Of a DNA stretch of 13,224 bases, positions 1-5,823 are shown in pieces (the first letter of the stretch is position 1; every line of letters begins with the position of its first letter). Both the position numbers and the translations under genes were made by a program. Source of the DNA: Candidatus Segetimicrobium genomatis (GTDB lineage Bacteria; Sysuimicrobiota; Sysuimicrobiia; Sysuimicrobiales; Segetimicrobiaceae); NCBI GenBank assembly GCA_005883865.1, contig VBAO01000179.1, forward strand, positions 1-13,224, given 5' to 3'. The notes under the pieces are model-generated. The model had not been told where the DNA came from. It saw only the letters and a program-made list of their open reading frames with translations, and did not search any database.

Positions 1-1
1 G

Positions 2-310
2 GTGCAGGCGCTGACGACGGCCTCGGTCAAAGCCCTGCACTGGATCAAGTCCCACACTCCGGAGGAGATCGCGGGGAAGATGCCGGAGCGGTTCTCCCAG
101 TCGGACAAGTCCCTGTACGTGGCGTCTCTCAGGGAGAACCTCGAGATGTTCTCGCTCGACGGCCGGATCCCGCTGGCGGGTCTTCAGACAATCGCGAAGG
201 TGCTCTCGGCGTTCGACAAGAGCGTGGTCGCCAACCCCGGGAGGATCAACCCGGCCGCAGCCTTCACCAACGAGTTCGTGGACCACGCCCACGCGCTCTT
301 GAAGTTCTGA
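2..310 (+). CDS. C-terminal part of an NMT1/SsuA-like ABC transporter substrate-binding protein (5' truncated by window edge)
   Basis: The visible 102 residues look like the last third of a periplasmic or lipid-anchored binding protein of the NMT1/THI5/SsuA family, which supplies nitrate/taurine/thiamine-precursor-type ABC importers. The helical pattern fits the C-terminal lobe of that family: an early ALHWIKSHTPEEIA segment, then a helix ending in a proline-bounded P-E-R-F turn, and a terminal helix of the type seen after the last hinge. The reading frame is open to the left edge, so the GTG at base 2 is probably an internal codon and not the start. The TGA stop shares its final A with the ATG of the next gene, which implies co-transcription. 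The ligand cannot be told, because the ligand-contacting N-terminal lobe lies outside the window. Confidence 0.7.
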   Translation: MQALTTASVKALHWIKSHTPEEIAGKMPERFSQSDKSLYVASLRENLEMFSLDGRIPLAGLQTIAKVLSAFDKSVVANPGRINPAAAFTNEFVDHAHALLKF

Positions 311-1143
311 TGGGGGCGACGCCGCGCGACCGCTTCGCGGCGCTGGCGCAGAAACCCGGCACCGAGCTGCCCCTCGCCGAGGGCGCGCTCTTGATCGCGG
401 CGGAGGAATATCCGGCGCTCGACGTCCACCGGTACCTGGGCGTCCTGGACCGTTTGGCCGACGAGGCGCGCGAGCACGTGCCGGCCGGAGCGGATCCGGC
501 CCCGGCGGTCGCGGCGCTCTGCAATTTTCTCTGCGTGGAGGCGGGGTTCCGGGGCAACACCCAGCACTACGGCGATCCCAATAACAGCTTTCTCAACGAG
601 GTGCTGGACCGCCGGCTCGGCATCCCCATCTCCCTTGCGCTGGTTCATCTGGAGGTCGGGTGGCGGCTGCGCCTTCCGCTGTACGGGGTCGGCATGCCCG
701 GGCATTTTCTGGTGGGGTGCGAGACCCGGGGGGAGCCCCTCTTCGTCGACGCATTCAACGGGACGGTGCTGACCGAGTCCGGGTGCGGACAGTTGTTCCA
801 CCAGCTCACCCAGGGAACCGCGCCGTTCCAAAAGGACTATCTGGCTCCGACCCCCGCGCGGTACATCCTCGTCCGCATGCTGCGGAACCTGGAGGGTATC
901 TTCTTGGAGGACGAGGACCTGGAGCGCACGGCCGCCGCGATCGAGCGGATCCTGCTGCTCGCCCCCGATGCAGCGGGGGACGTCCGGGACCTGGGGTTGA
1001 TCCGGATCCGTCAGGGGAACCTTGCGGAGGCCCGGACCCTTCTCGAGCGCTACCTCGGGTCCGTCCCCAAGGACGCCGGCGACCGGGCGGCCATCGAGCT
1101 GTCCCTGGGACAGGTACGGGAATTGCTCACACGCTTGAACTGA
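310..1143 (+). CDS. SirB1-family transglutaminase-like protein with C-terminal TPR region
   Basis: This 277-residue cytoplasmic protein has the SirB1/Transglut_core2 layout. An N-terminal helical segment (about 1-70) is followed by a transglutaminase-like core (about 70-175) and a TPR-like helical tail (about 180-275). Family landmarks are the N-N-S-F-L-N-E-V-L block (91-99), G-I-P-I-S-L-A (104-110), P-G-H-F-L (130-134) and V-D-A-F-N-G (146-151). His132 and Asp147 occupy triad positions, but Ser108 sits where a classical transglutaminase would have Cys, as I recall is usual for SirB1 relatives; ordinary transglutaminase or protease activity is therefore doubtful. No GGAGG site precedes the ATG, and the start overlaps the upstream stop (TGATG), so translation is probably coupled to the binding-protein gene. 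The family's biochemical role is unsettled and nothing here resolves it. Confidence 0.85.
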   Translation: MGATPRDRFAALAQKPGTELPLAEGALLIAAEEYPALDVHRYLGVLDRLADEAREHVPAGADPAPAVAALCNFLCVEAGFRGNTQHYGDPNNSFLNEVLDRRLGIPISLALVHLEVGWRLRLPLYGVGMPGHFLVGCETRGEPLFVDAFNGTVLTESGCGQLFHQLTQGTAPFQKDYLAPTPARYILVRMLRNLEGIFLEDEDLERTAAAIERILLLAPDAAGDVRDLGLIRIRQGNLAEARTLLERYLGSVPKDAGDRAAIELSLGQVRELLTRLN

Positions 1144-1173
1144 CCTGCGTTCGATCCGCGATGGGCCCGTCCG

Positions 1174-1983
1174 CTATTTCGGCCGCTCGTGCATTCCCCC
1201 GGCCGCGGCCCTTCGCGGGGCGCTGGCTCGGCCGGCGGCCGCCGCCTTCCGCCCCCCTTGGGCCATTTCCACGCTGCGCCGGAGGGCCTCCATGAGGTCG
1301 ATGACCTTCCCGGGCGCCGCGGCCTTGGGGGCCTCGACCGCCTGGCCCTCGGCCTTGGCTTTGATCAACTCCAGGACCTTCTCTCGGTATTCGTCCTTGA
1401 ACTCCGCGATCTGGAACTCCATCGCCAGGTTCTCGACGAGCTGGAGGGCCATCTTGCGCTCGTTGGGGTGGACCTTGACCTCCACCGGAAGCTCCTCGAG
1501 CCCCGAGAGCGCGCGGACTTCGTCGGCATAGTGCAGGGTGGCCATCACCATGGCGCCCTCGTACGGGCGCAGGGCGACCGGGTATTCTTTCTCGCGGATC
1601 ACCACCTGACCGACCGCCACGCGGTTGACTTCCTTGAGCGCGTCCCGAAGGAGGACGAACGCTTTGGACCCGCCTTCGTCCGGGGCCACATAATAGGAGT
1701 GCTCGTAATAGAGGGGATCGATCTCGGGCAGTTCAACGAACCCCGCGATGTTCACGCTGTGGTTCGCGTCGAGCGGGATGCGTTCGAGCTCCTCGTCGGT
1801 GACGGTCACAAACTTCCCCTTGACCCTTTCGTGAAAGGGACAGTACCGCTGGTTTTTGATCGGGTTCAGGCACTCGCTGTGGAGCAGCCGGAACCGCACG
1901 TCCTTCTCCTCGGTCGCGGTGTAAAGTTTGACCGGGAAGGTGACGAGCCCGAAGCTGATGTGCCCCCGCCAATATGGTCTCAC
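1174..1983 (-). CDS. ku: Bacterial Ku, DNA end-binding protein of non-homologous end joining
   Basis: Bacterial Ku binds double-strand DNA ends as a homodimer ring and recruits LigD for NHEJ. The 269-residue product starts with the family signature W-R-G-H-I-S-F-G-L-V-x-x-P-V-K-L-Y (5-21). It continues with the H-S-E-C...C-P-F-H segment (35-51), V-T-D-E-E-L (61-66), the beta-barrel/bridge core to about residue 210, and a C-terminal V-I-D-L-M-E-A-L-R-R-S-V motif (227-238) of the kind that contacts LigD. A short Ala/Lys/Arg-rich tail follows. I chose the GTG at 1983 because a GGGAGG site lies just upstream; an in-frame ATG further up (2064) would add a 27-residue prefix unlike Ku. Compared from memory with mycobacterial Ku, about 12-14 residues are missing after C-P-F-H. 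No ligD is in the window. An SOS-like box lies about 95 bases upstream. Confidence 0.95.
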   Translation of the reverse strand: MRPYWRGHISFGLVTFPVKLYTATEEKDVRFRLLHSECLNPIKNQRYCPFHERVKGKFVTVTDEELERIPLDANHSVNIAGFVELPEIDPLYYEHSYYVAPDEGGSKAFVLLRDALKEVNRVAVGQVVIREKEYPVALRPYEGAMVMATLHYADEVRALSGLEELPVEVKVHPNERKMALQLVENLAMEFQIAEFKDEYREKVLELIKAKAEGQAVEAPKAAAPGKVIDLMEALRRSVEMAQGGRKAAAAGRASAPRRAAAGGMHERPK

Positions 1984-2046
1984 CAGAGATCCTCCCGTCG
2001 CGCGGGGTGAACCCGGATCGCCCCGACTCTGAGGACGGCACCGAGG

Positions 2047-2052
2047 ATTGTA
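2047..2052 (-). promoter_or_regulatory. Candidate -10 element for ku
   Basis: On the minus strand TACAAT lies about 64 bases upstream of the ku GTG, in an AT-richer patch (TATTACAAT) that stands out from the surrounding GC-rich DNA. A spacer of 17 bases places the -35 at TTCGAA (2070-2075), a poor match to TTGACA, immediately beside the LexA-like palindrome. The position is plausible for an SOS-type operator overlapping the -35 region. This is a visual call with no transcription evidence. Confidence 0.35.
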
Positions 2053-2077
2053 ATACAATGACACGCAAGTTCGAAGG

Positions 2078-2091
2078 CAAACGTACGTTCG
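2078..2091. promoter_or_regulatory. LexA/SOS-box-like palindrome upstream of ku
   Basis: The sequence CAAACGTACGTTCG matches the Gram-positive LexA (DinR) consensus CGAACRNRYGTTYG at 13 of 14 positions; only position 2 differs (A for G). It is the core of a larger palindrome, GGC-A-AACGT / ACGTT-C-GCC (2076-2093), with an outer GTTC (2069-2072) and GAAC (2095-2098). It lies 22 bases past the stop of the HTH-TPR gene and about 95 bases before the ku start. The palindrome could alternatively act as an RNA hairpin (AGGCGAAC, GUAC loop, GUUUGCCU with one wobble pair) ending the HTH-TPR transcript, but no U tract follows it. Confidence 0.5.
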
Positions 2092-2112
2092 CCTGAACGA
2101 AGGGTGGTGCGG

Positions 2113-3492
2113 CTACCGGGGCTGCTTCGGGGTCGGTAGCGCCTTGGCCCTCAGGCCGATCGGATCAGCCAGGTGGATTGCGGCCACCGTGTCGGTGGAC
2201 CGGACCGCCTGCAACGCCTCAAAGGCCTGCTCGTGGTACGCGGCCGCTTCTTCGTGGCGCCCCTGCCGGCCCGCAAGACGAGCGAGCTCACGGTAGATCG
2301 TCACCAGCTCGACCGCCATTCCCGAACGCCGGCACTGCGCCGCCGCTTCCTGCATCGCCCCGACCGCGACCTCGGTATCCCCGCGTTCGGCAGCCAGGAC
2401 CCCCAGCACGATCCCCGCCCGCGCCCCTTCGTCCGGCCGTCCGACCTCGCGGCTCCGGGCGACCGCGCGCTCTGCAAACTCCGCCGCCTGCGCCCGGTCG
2501 CCACAGACGAAGAGGCACCGGGCCAGCTCCGCGAGCGCCCGGCATTCATCCGCCCCGTTCTCCAGCCGCCGGCTGATCGCCAGACTCGCCTGGAAGTGCT
2601 CCACCGCCTCCCGCGGCCGCCCCCCCTGCATCAGCACCATTCCCAGACTACTCCGCACACGCGCGATGGCCTCGAGATCCTCGTGCTGCTCGAACAGCGC
2701 CCGCGCGCGCTCGTACAGGCTCTGGGCCCCCTCCAGCTCCCCACCCGCGGAGAGGATGTTCCCCAATCCCATCAGCGCCTCCCCAACCTGCTCAGGCCGC
2801 TGCGCCCCCTCGAACCACTCACGCGCTTGGGTGTAGGCCTCCACCGCCTCGTCGAGATGCCCCGTCTGTCCCAGCGTGGTCCCGAGATAGAGGTGAATCT
2901 CGCCGGCCAGCTGCGGCTCGGCGCCCCCGAGCCGGGGCAACGCCCGCAGCGCCTCCTTGTACAGCGACATCGCCTGCAGGAACTGCCCCCGCCGGTACGC
3001 AACCGTGCCCAGCCCACGCAGCGCCCGGCACTCGACCGGGGCGGCCCCTGCGGCCCGCCCCGCTCGGAGCGCTCTGGTCAGGTGCCGGCCCGCCTCCTCC
3101 AAGCGCCGCAACCCCAGGAGCGCCTCTCCCAGCCCGAGCTCGGCCTGGATGCGCACCGCTTCGTTACGGCCGCCCGCTGCCAGCCTCACCAACTCGGCAA
3201 ACACCTTGCGGGCGGCCTCGTACTGTCTTCGACTCAACTCCCCCCGGCCACGGCTCCCCAACATCGCCAGCATCTTGTCGGAGACCGCGTCCTGGCCGTC
3301 GAGGAAGTACGAGACCGGCTGCCCCAGCCGCGCCGACAGCCACTCGAGAGTCGCCACCGACGGCTGCGCCCGGTCGTGCTCCAGCAGGCTGATGAACCCC
3401 TTGGTCAGGGTGGGCTTCCCCAACGCCTCCTGGGTCAGCCCCTTGGCCTGGCGCGCCCGCCGCAACCGCTGCCCCAGTGTGAGTCTGGGCAC
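2113..3492 (-). CDS. XRE-family HTH transcriptional regulator with long TPR domain
   Basis: This 459-residue protein has two parts. Residues about 6-63 form an XRE/Cro-C1 helix-turn-helix, with G-Q-R-L-R-R-A-R-Q-A-K-G-L-T-Q, the recognition-helix region K-G-F-I-S-L-L-E-H, and the closing P-S-V-A-T-L-E-W-L-S-A-R-L-G. From about 75 to 445 the chain is a run of tetratricopeptide-like helical pairs, with repeated A-x-x-x-Y/F-x-x-A and G-x-x-x-x-x-x-G-x-x-x-E-A patterns. A DNA-binding head with a TPR body is a ligand- or partner-sensing design, seen for example in peptide-sensing RRNPP regulators and in many uncharacterised bacterial regulators. The GTG start is chosen for a GGAGGT site 6 bases upstream; nothing in frame upstream improves the HTH. 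It follows the cupredoxin gene by 119 bases on the same strand. Its targets and ligand are unknown. Confidence 0.9.
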   Translation of the reverse strand: MPRLTLGQRLRRARQAKGLTQEALGKPTLTKGFISLLEHDRAQPSVATLEWLSARLGQPVSYFLDGQDAVSDKMLAMLGSRGRGELSRRQYEAARKVFAELVRLAAGGRNEAVRIQAELGLGEALLGLRRLEEAGRHLTRALRAGRAAGAAPVECRALRGLGTVAYRRGQFLQAMSLYKEALRALPRLGGAEPQLAGEIHLYLGTTLGQTGHLDEAVEAYTQAREWFEGAQRPEQVGEALMGLGNILSAGGELEGAQSLYERARALFEQHEDLEAIARVRSSLGMVLMQGGRPREAVEHFQASLAISRRLENGADECRALAELARCLFVCGDRAQAAEFAERAVARSREVGRPDEGARAGIVLGVLAAERGDTEVAVGAMQEAAAQCRRSGMAVELVTIYRELARLAGRQGRHEEAAAYHEQAFEALQAVRSTDTVAAIHLADPIGLRAKALPTPKQPR

Positions 3493-3545
3493 GCGGCACC
3501 TCCATTCATGTCAGCCGGTGAGTCGAGGAACGCGACGTGTGGTTC

Positions 3546-3578
3546 GGCCGGCCGGGGACGCGATCCTCCCGGCCGGCC
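3546..3578. repeat. Perfect 11-base inverted repeat between cupredoxin and HTH-TPR genes
   Basis: The left arm GGCCGGCCGGG (3546-3556) and right arm CCCGGCCGGCC (3568-3578) are exact complements around an 11-base loop. On the minus strand it begins 33 bases after the cupredoxin stop, where a transcript hairpin would lie. No T-run follows, so it is not a canonical intrinsic terminator. It could attenuate transcription into the HTH-TPR gene, protect the cupredoxin mRNA 3' end, or be a protein site. Confidence 0.5.
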
Positions 3579-3611
3579 ACCGCCGCGGTGCCCCCAGAAC
3601 GTCTCGCCGAT

Positions 3612-4076
3612 CTACTTCGTCGCCGGATGGTACCCGGCGGGCCACACGACGAACGCGCCCGTCTGCCCCCGCGCCGCATGGTTGAAGCCGGCGCCGGCAA
3701 GGCTGCAGATGAATCCATACTGGCCGCGCCCCTTGGCGACGAACGTGATTTCGGCCTTCTGCCCGTGCTCCAGCCGAACGTACTTGGTGCCGTCGGGGGT
3801 CACGCCCTGCGCGTACTGGCCGGAAACGGTGAAATCGACCTTGGACAGATAGGGCGAGTTGAATGCGTGGGGGCGCTGGGGGTCGATGTTCTCGAGTTGG
3901 AGGACGACCGTATCTCCCTCGTTCACGAAGAACAGGTTGGGCTCGAATTTGTATGAGCTCATCGCGATAGGAATGACACGAGCCATCGTCTTCGCGGGCG
4001 CGGGTGACGTCGCGCCCAACCCGAAGAGCAGGACCGCGACCACCGGCACCGCCAGGATCTGAAACCGCACTCGCAC
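3612..4076 (-). CDS. Exported cupredoxin-like (type 1 copper) protein
   Basis: This 154-residue secreted or membrane-tethered protein has an N-terminal hydrophobic segment (about 5-22, after MRVRFQ) that reads as a Sec signal peptide or anchor with A-P-A-K at its end. A plastocyanin/azurin-type beta sandwich follows (about 33-146), with the early F-x-P-x-x-x-x-V-x-x-G-D-T-V-x-L strand (44-59). Candidate copper ligands are His70 (R-P-H-A-F-N), Cys124 (G-F-I-C-S), His133 and Gln138. The last lies where the usual H-x-x-x-G-M motif has its axial Met (here H-A-A-R-G-Q). I chose the GTG at 4076 because GGAGG lies 7 bases upstream; the in-frame GTG at 4082 is only 1 base from it. The role is presumably periplasmic electron transfer or copper binding; the partner is unknown. 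Confidence 0.8.
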   Translation of the reverse strand: MRVRFQILAVPVVAVLLFGLGATSPAPAKTMARVIPIAMSSYKFEPNLFFVNEGDTVVLQLENIDPQRPHAFNSPYLSKVDFTVSGQYAQGVTPDGTKYVRLEHGQKAEITFVAKGRGQYGFICSLAGAGFNHAARGQTGAFVVWPAGYHPATK

Positions 4077-4137
4077 GCTCACTCCTCCCCTCTCTCTCGG
4101 TGGCCCGTTGTGGAGACCACCAACCGCAGGTGACGCC

Positions 4138-4170
4138 AGTATATACCGCGTGATGTAAAAAACTTGTAAA
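4138..4170 (-). promoter_or_regulatory. Candidate promoter of the cupredoxin gene
   Basis: On the minus strand TTTACA (4165-4170) is followed by an AT-rich GTATATACT patch. This gives a -10 of TATATA (4140-4145, spacer 19) or TATACT (4138-4143, spacer 21). The spacers are longer than the 17-base optimum, but this is the only AT-rich block in the region and it lies about 60 bases upstream of the chosen GTG. The divergent csaA promoter is within 70 bases. Confidence 0.4.
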
Positions 4171-4208
4171 CACCCTGGGGCGCAGCGGAGGATGTGTCAC
4201 CGCGCGCC

Positions 4209-4217
4209 TGATATACT
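4209..4217 (+). promoter_or_regulatory. Extended -10 promoter giving a leaderless csaA transcript
   Basis: TGATATACT matches the extended -10 form TGnTATAAT at all positions but one. Only six bases (GCCCCT) separate it from the csaA ATG, so RNA polymerase would be expected to start on or next to the A of the ATG. No convincing -35 is present at the right distance, as is common for extended -10 promoters. The only GGAGG nearby (4187-4191) is more than 30 bases from the ATG and upstream of the promoter. Confidence 0.6.
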
Positions 4218-4223
4218 GCCCCT

Positions 4224-4553
4224 ATGGACGCCCAGGAAGCGTTTCACACATTGGACCTGAGGGCGGGCCGCATCCTCAGCGCCGAGCCTCACGAGCAGGC
4301 GCGGAAGCCCGCCTACCGCCTCCGGATCGATTTTGGCGCGGCCGGCATCAAGGCGTCGAGCGCGCAGCTCACGGACCTCTACACCCCCGCGAGCCTCATC
4401 GGGCGCACCGTGATCGCGGCGGTGAACCTCGGCACGCGCCGCATCGCCGGGTTCACCTCGGAGGTGCTGGTGCTTGGGGTGCCGGATGAGGCGGGCCGGG
4501 TGGTGCTGCTGTCGACCGAACGTGAGGTGCCTGCCGGGGGAAGGGTGTTCTAG
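4224..4553 (+). CDS. csaA: CsaA-type tRNA-binding-domain protein
   Basis: This 109-residue protein is a single OB-fold EMAP/tRNA-binding domain of the CsaA type. CsaA is a small cytoplasmic dimer with chaperone-like, export-related activity and tRNA-binding potential. Family landmarks run the full length: D-L-R-A-G-R-I (12-18), A-R-K-P-A-Y-R-L-x-I-D-F-G (27-39), I-K-A-S-S-A-Q-L-T (43-51), G-R-T-V-I-A-A-V-N (61-69), and R-R-I-A-G-F-x-S-E-V-L-V-L-G (73-86). The length is normal for the family. The start is fixed, because an in-frame TGA lies 13 bases upstream and the domain begins by residue 10. There is no Shine-Dalgarno sequence in range, which fits leaderless translation. It converges on the enolase-superfamily gene with 37 bases between stops. 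Confidence 0.92.
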   Translation: MDAQEAFHTLDLRAGRILSAEPHEQARKPAYRLRIDFGAAGIKASSAQLTDLYTPASLIGRTVIAAVNLGTRRIAGFTSEVLVLGVPDEAGRVVLLSTEREVPAGGRVF

Positions 4554-4590
4554 CGGCGCGCCCGGTGCGGTTCCGGCGAGATGCCCTCCC

Positions 4591-5691
4591 TCACGCCCGG
4601 TAGTGATTGAGGGCGTCCCGATTCAACGTGACGCCCAGCCCGGGACCCTCCAGCGGGACGGCAAACCCATCCTCGATGCCGAGCTCTTCGTGGATGACAT
4701 CGCCGGCGTGGTAGAACGCGCCACAGACATCGCTCGGATGGGGCAACTCTGCGACGCAGGTCGCCAGATGGACTTCGGCGGCCGTTCCAACTCCGAGTTC
4801 GGGCATGCTCCCGATGCATGCCGTGAGGCCGCCGGCACGGGTCATACTGAAGATGGTGGCCGCGTTGTAGAGCCCGCCCGCTTCGCTGACGTAGACGTTC
4901 AGAATGTCGGCGGCCTTCCCGGCCATCACCTGCGCGGCATCTTCGGGTCCCCACACGCTTTCGTCCACCATGATCGGGACCGCCACCGCCGCTCGGACCT
5001 CGCGCAGGCCATCCAGATGGTCCGCCGGCAAGGGTTGTTCAACGGAGTGGATCCCGTATTCTTCCATCCGGCGAATCGCCGAGATCGCCTCTCGAGGGGA
5101 CCGCCATCCCATGTTGGCATCCACCCTGACCGTGATGTTCGGCCCCACCGCGCGGCGGACGGCGGCGACCCGCTCCACGTCGGCATCGGGGTCGAGGCCA
5201 ACCTTGACCTTCACGCACTTGAATCCCCGCTCCACATAGCCGCCGGCCTCACGGGCCATCTGTTCCCGTTCTCCGAGGGCAATGGAGATGGACAAGAGGA
5301 TCCGGTCGCGGACTCGCCCGCCCAGGAGGTTGTACACCGGCGTGTTCAGGCGCTTCCCGACGATATCGTACAGCGCCATCTCCACGGCCGCCTTGGCGGG
5401 ATTGGCGGCGCGAGAGAATTGGACCGCGGCATCCATGCGCTTCAGGGCCTGCACCACATCAAAGGGCGAAAGGCCCACCACCACGGGGGCCAGGAGCTGG
5501 CGGACGGTCTCGCACAAAAAGAGGCCGCCCCCATTCCAGATCATGGAGATTTCCCCGATCCCCTCGATGCCTTCGTCCGTCTCGACAAGGACGATGCCGT
5601 ATTCGGAGACGGGATGGGCGCCGAGCGCACTCACGAAGACCCTTCGCCGGGGGACGCGCACCCCATAGGTCCGGATGGCCGTGACCTTCAT
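4591..5691 (-). CDS. Mandelate racemase/muconate lactonizing-type enzyme (enolase superfamily)
   Basis: This 366-residue cytoplasmic enzyme has an N-terminal capping domain (1-120) and a TIM barrel (125-345). Members abstract a proton alpha to a carboxylate with Mg2+ and then racemise, epimerise, dehydrate or cycloisomerise. Visible are the second-strand Lys pair K161-x-K163 (C-V-K-V-K-V-G), metal ligands Asp191 (V-D-A-N), Glu218 (V-E-Q-P) and Asp243 (V-D-E-S), and a closing P-E-L-G-V-G-T-A-A-E-V-H-L-A. The sixth-strand Lys expected in the MLE subgroup (type N-I-K-L-S-x-x-G-G) is Tyr267 here (N-V-Y-V-S-E-A-G-G). I chose the ATG at 5691 (GAGG 6 bases upstream); an in-frame extension to 5844 has no family match. 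It is divergent from the M19 dipeptidase, so a dipeptide epimerase role is tempting, but the Tyr argues against the standard mechanism. Substrate unassigned. Confidence 0.9.
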   Translation of the reverse strand: MKVTAIRTYGVRVPRRRVFVSALGAHPVSEYGIVLVETDEGIEGIGEISMIWNGGGLFLCETVRQLLAPVVVGLSPFDVVQALKRMDAAVQFSRAANPAKAAVEMALYDIVGKRLNTPVYNLLGGRVRDRILLSISIALGEREQMAREAGGYVERGFKCVKVKVGLDPDADVERVAAVRRAVGPNITVRVDANMGWRSPREAISAIRRMEEYGIHSVEQPLPADHLDGLREVRAAVAVPIMVDESVWGPEDAAQVMAGKAADILNVYVSEAGGLYNAATIFSMTRAGGLTACIGSMPELGVGTAAEVHLATCVAELPHPSDVCGAFYHAGDVIHEELGIEDGFAVPLEGPGLGVTLNRDALNHYRA

Positions 5692-5758
5692 AGCCCGCCT
5701 CGGAGGGCGGCCGCGTGCAGGCGATGGACCGAGCCCATTGAATGTACCTGATTGAACC

Positions 5759-5797
5759 GGGACCGGGCCCGGGCCGCCCCTATCCGTGCCCGGTCCC
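5759..5797. promoter_or_regulatory. Perfect 10-base inverted repeat in the divergent region before the dipeptidase
   Basis: GGGACCGGGC (5759-5768) and GCCCGGTCCC (5788-5797) are exact complements with 19 bases between them. The repeat sits in the 132-base region between the divergent racemase-type and dipeptidase genes and ends about 27 bases before the dipeptidase GTG. Arm centres are 29 bases apart, close to three helical turns, so two half-sites for a regulator are possible; a hairpin in the dipeptidase leader is the alternative. I see no convincing -35/-10 pair on either strand here. Confidence 0.4.
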
Positions 5798-5823
5798 TGC
5801 TTGCCCGCAGGGGGGAGTACGGC

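Noticed and set aside
1984..2064. Earlier ATG start for Ku
   Set aside because: The extra 27 residues do not resemble Ku, and the GTG at 1983 has the ribosome-binding site and the conserved first strand.
2173..3852. Long plus-strand open frame (559 codons) opposite the HTH-TPR gene
   Set aside because: It is antisense to a well-supported HTH-TPR gene, rich in Arg/Pro/His as expected for a GC-rich shadow frame, and shows no recognisable domain.
4192..4260. Short upstream open frame overlapping the csaA start (ATG at 4192)
   Set aside because: It would begin upstream of the extended -10 element, so would not be on the expected transcript, and its GGAGG spacer is only about one base.
4474..5751. 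Plus-strand open frame (425 codons) opposite the enolase-superfamily gene
   Set aside because: It overlaps the end of csaA and the whole minus-strand enzyme gene; its composition is that of an antisense shadow with no family match.
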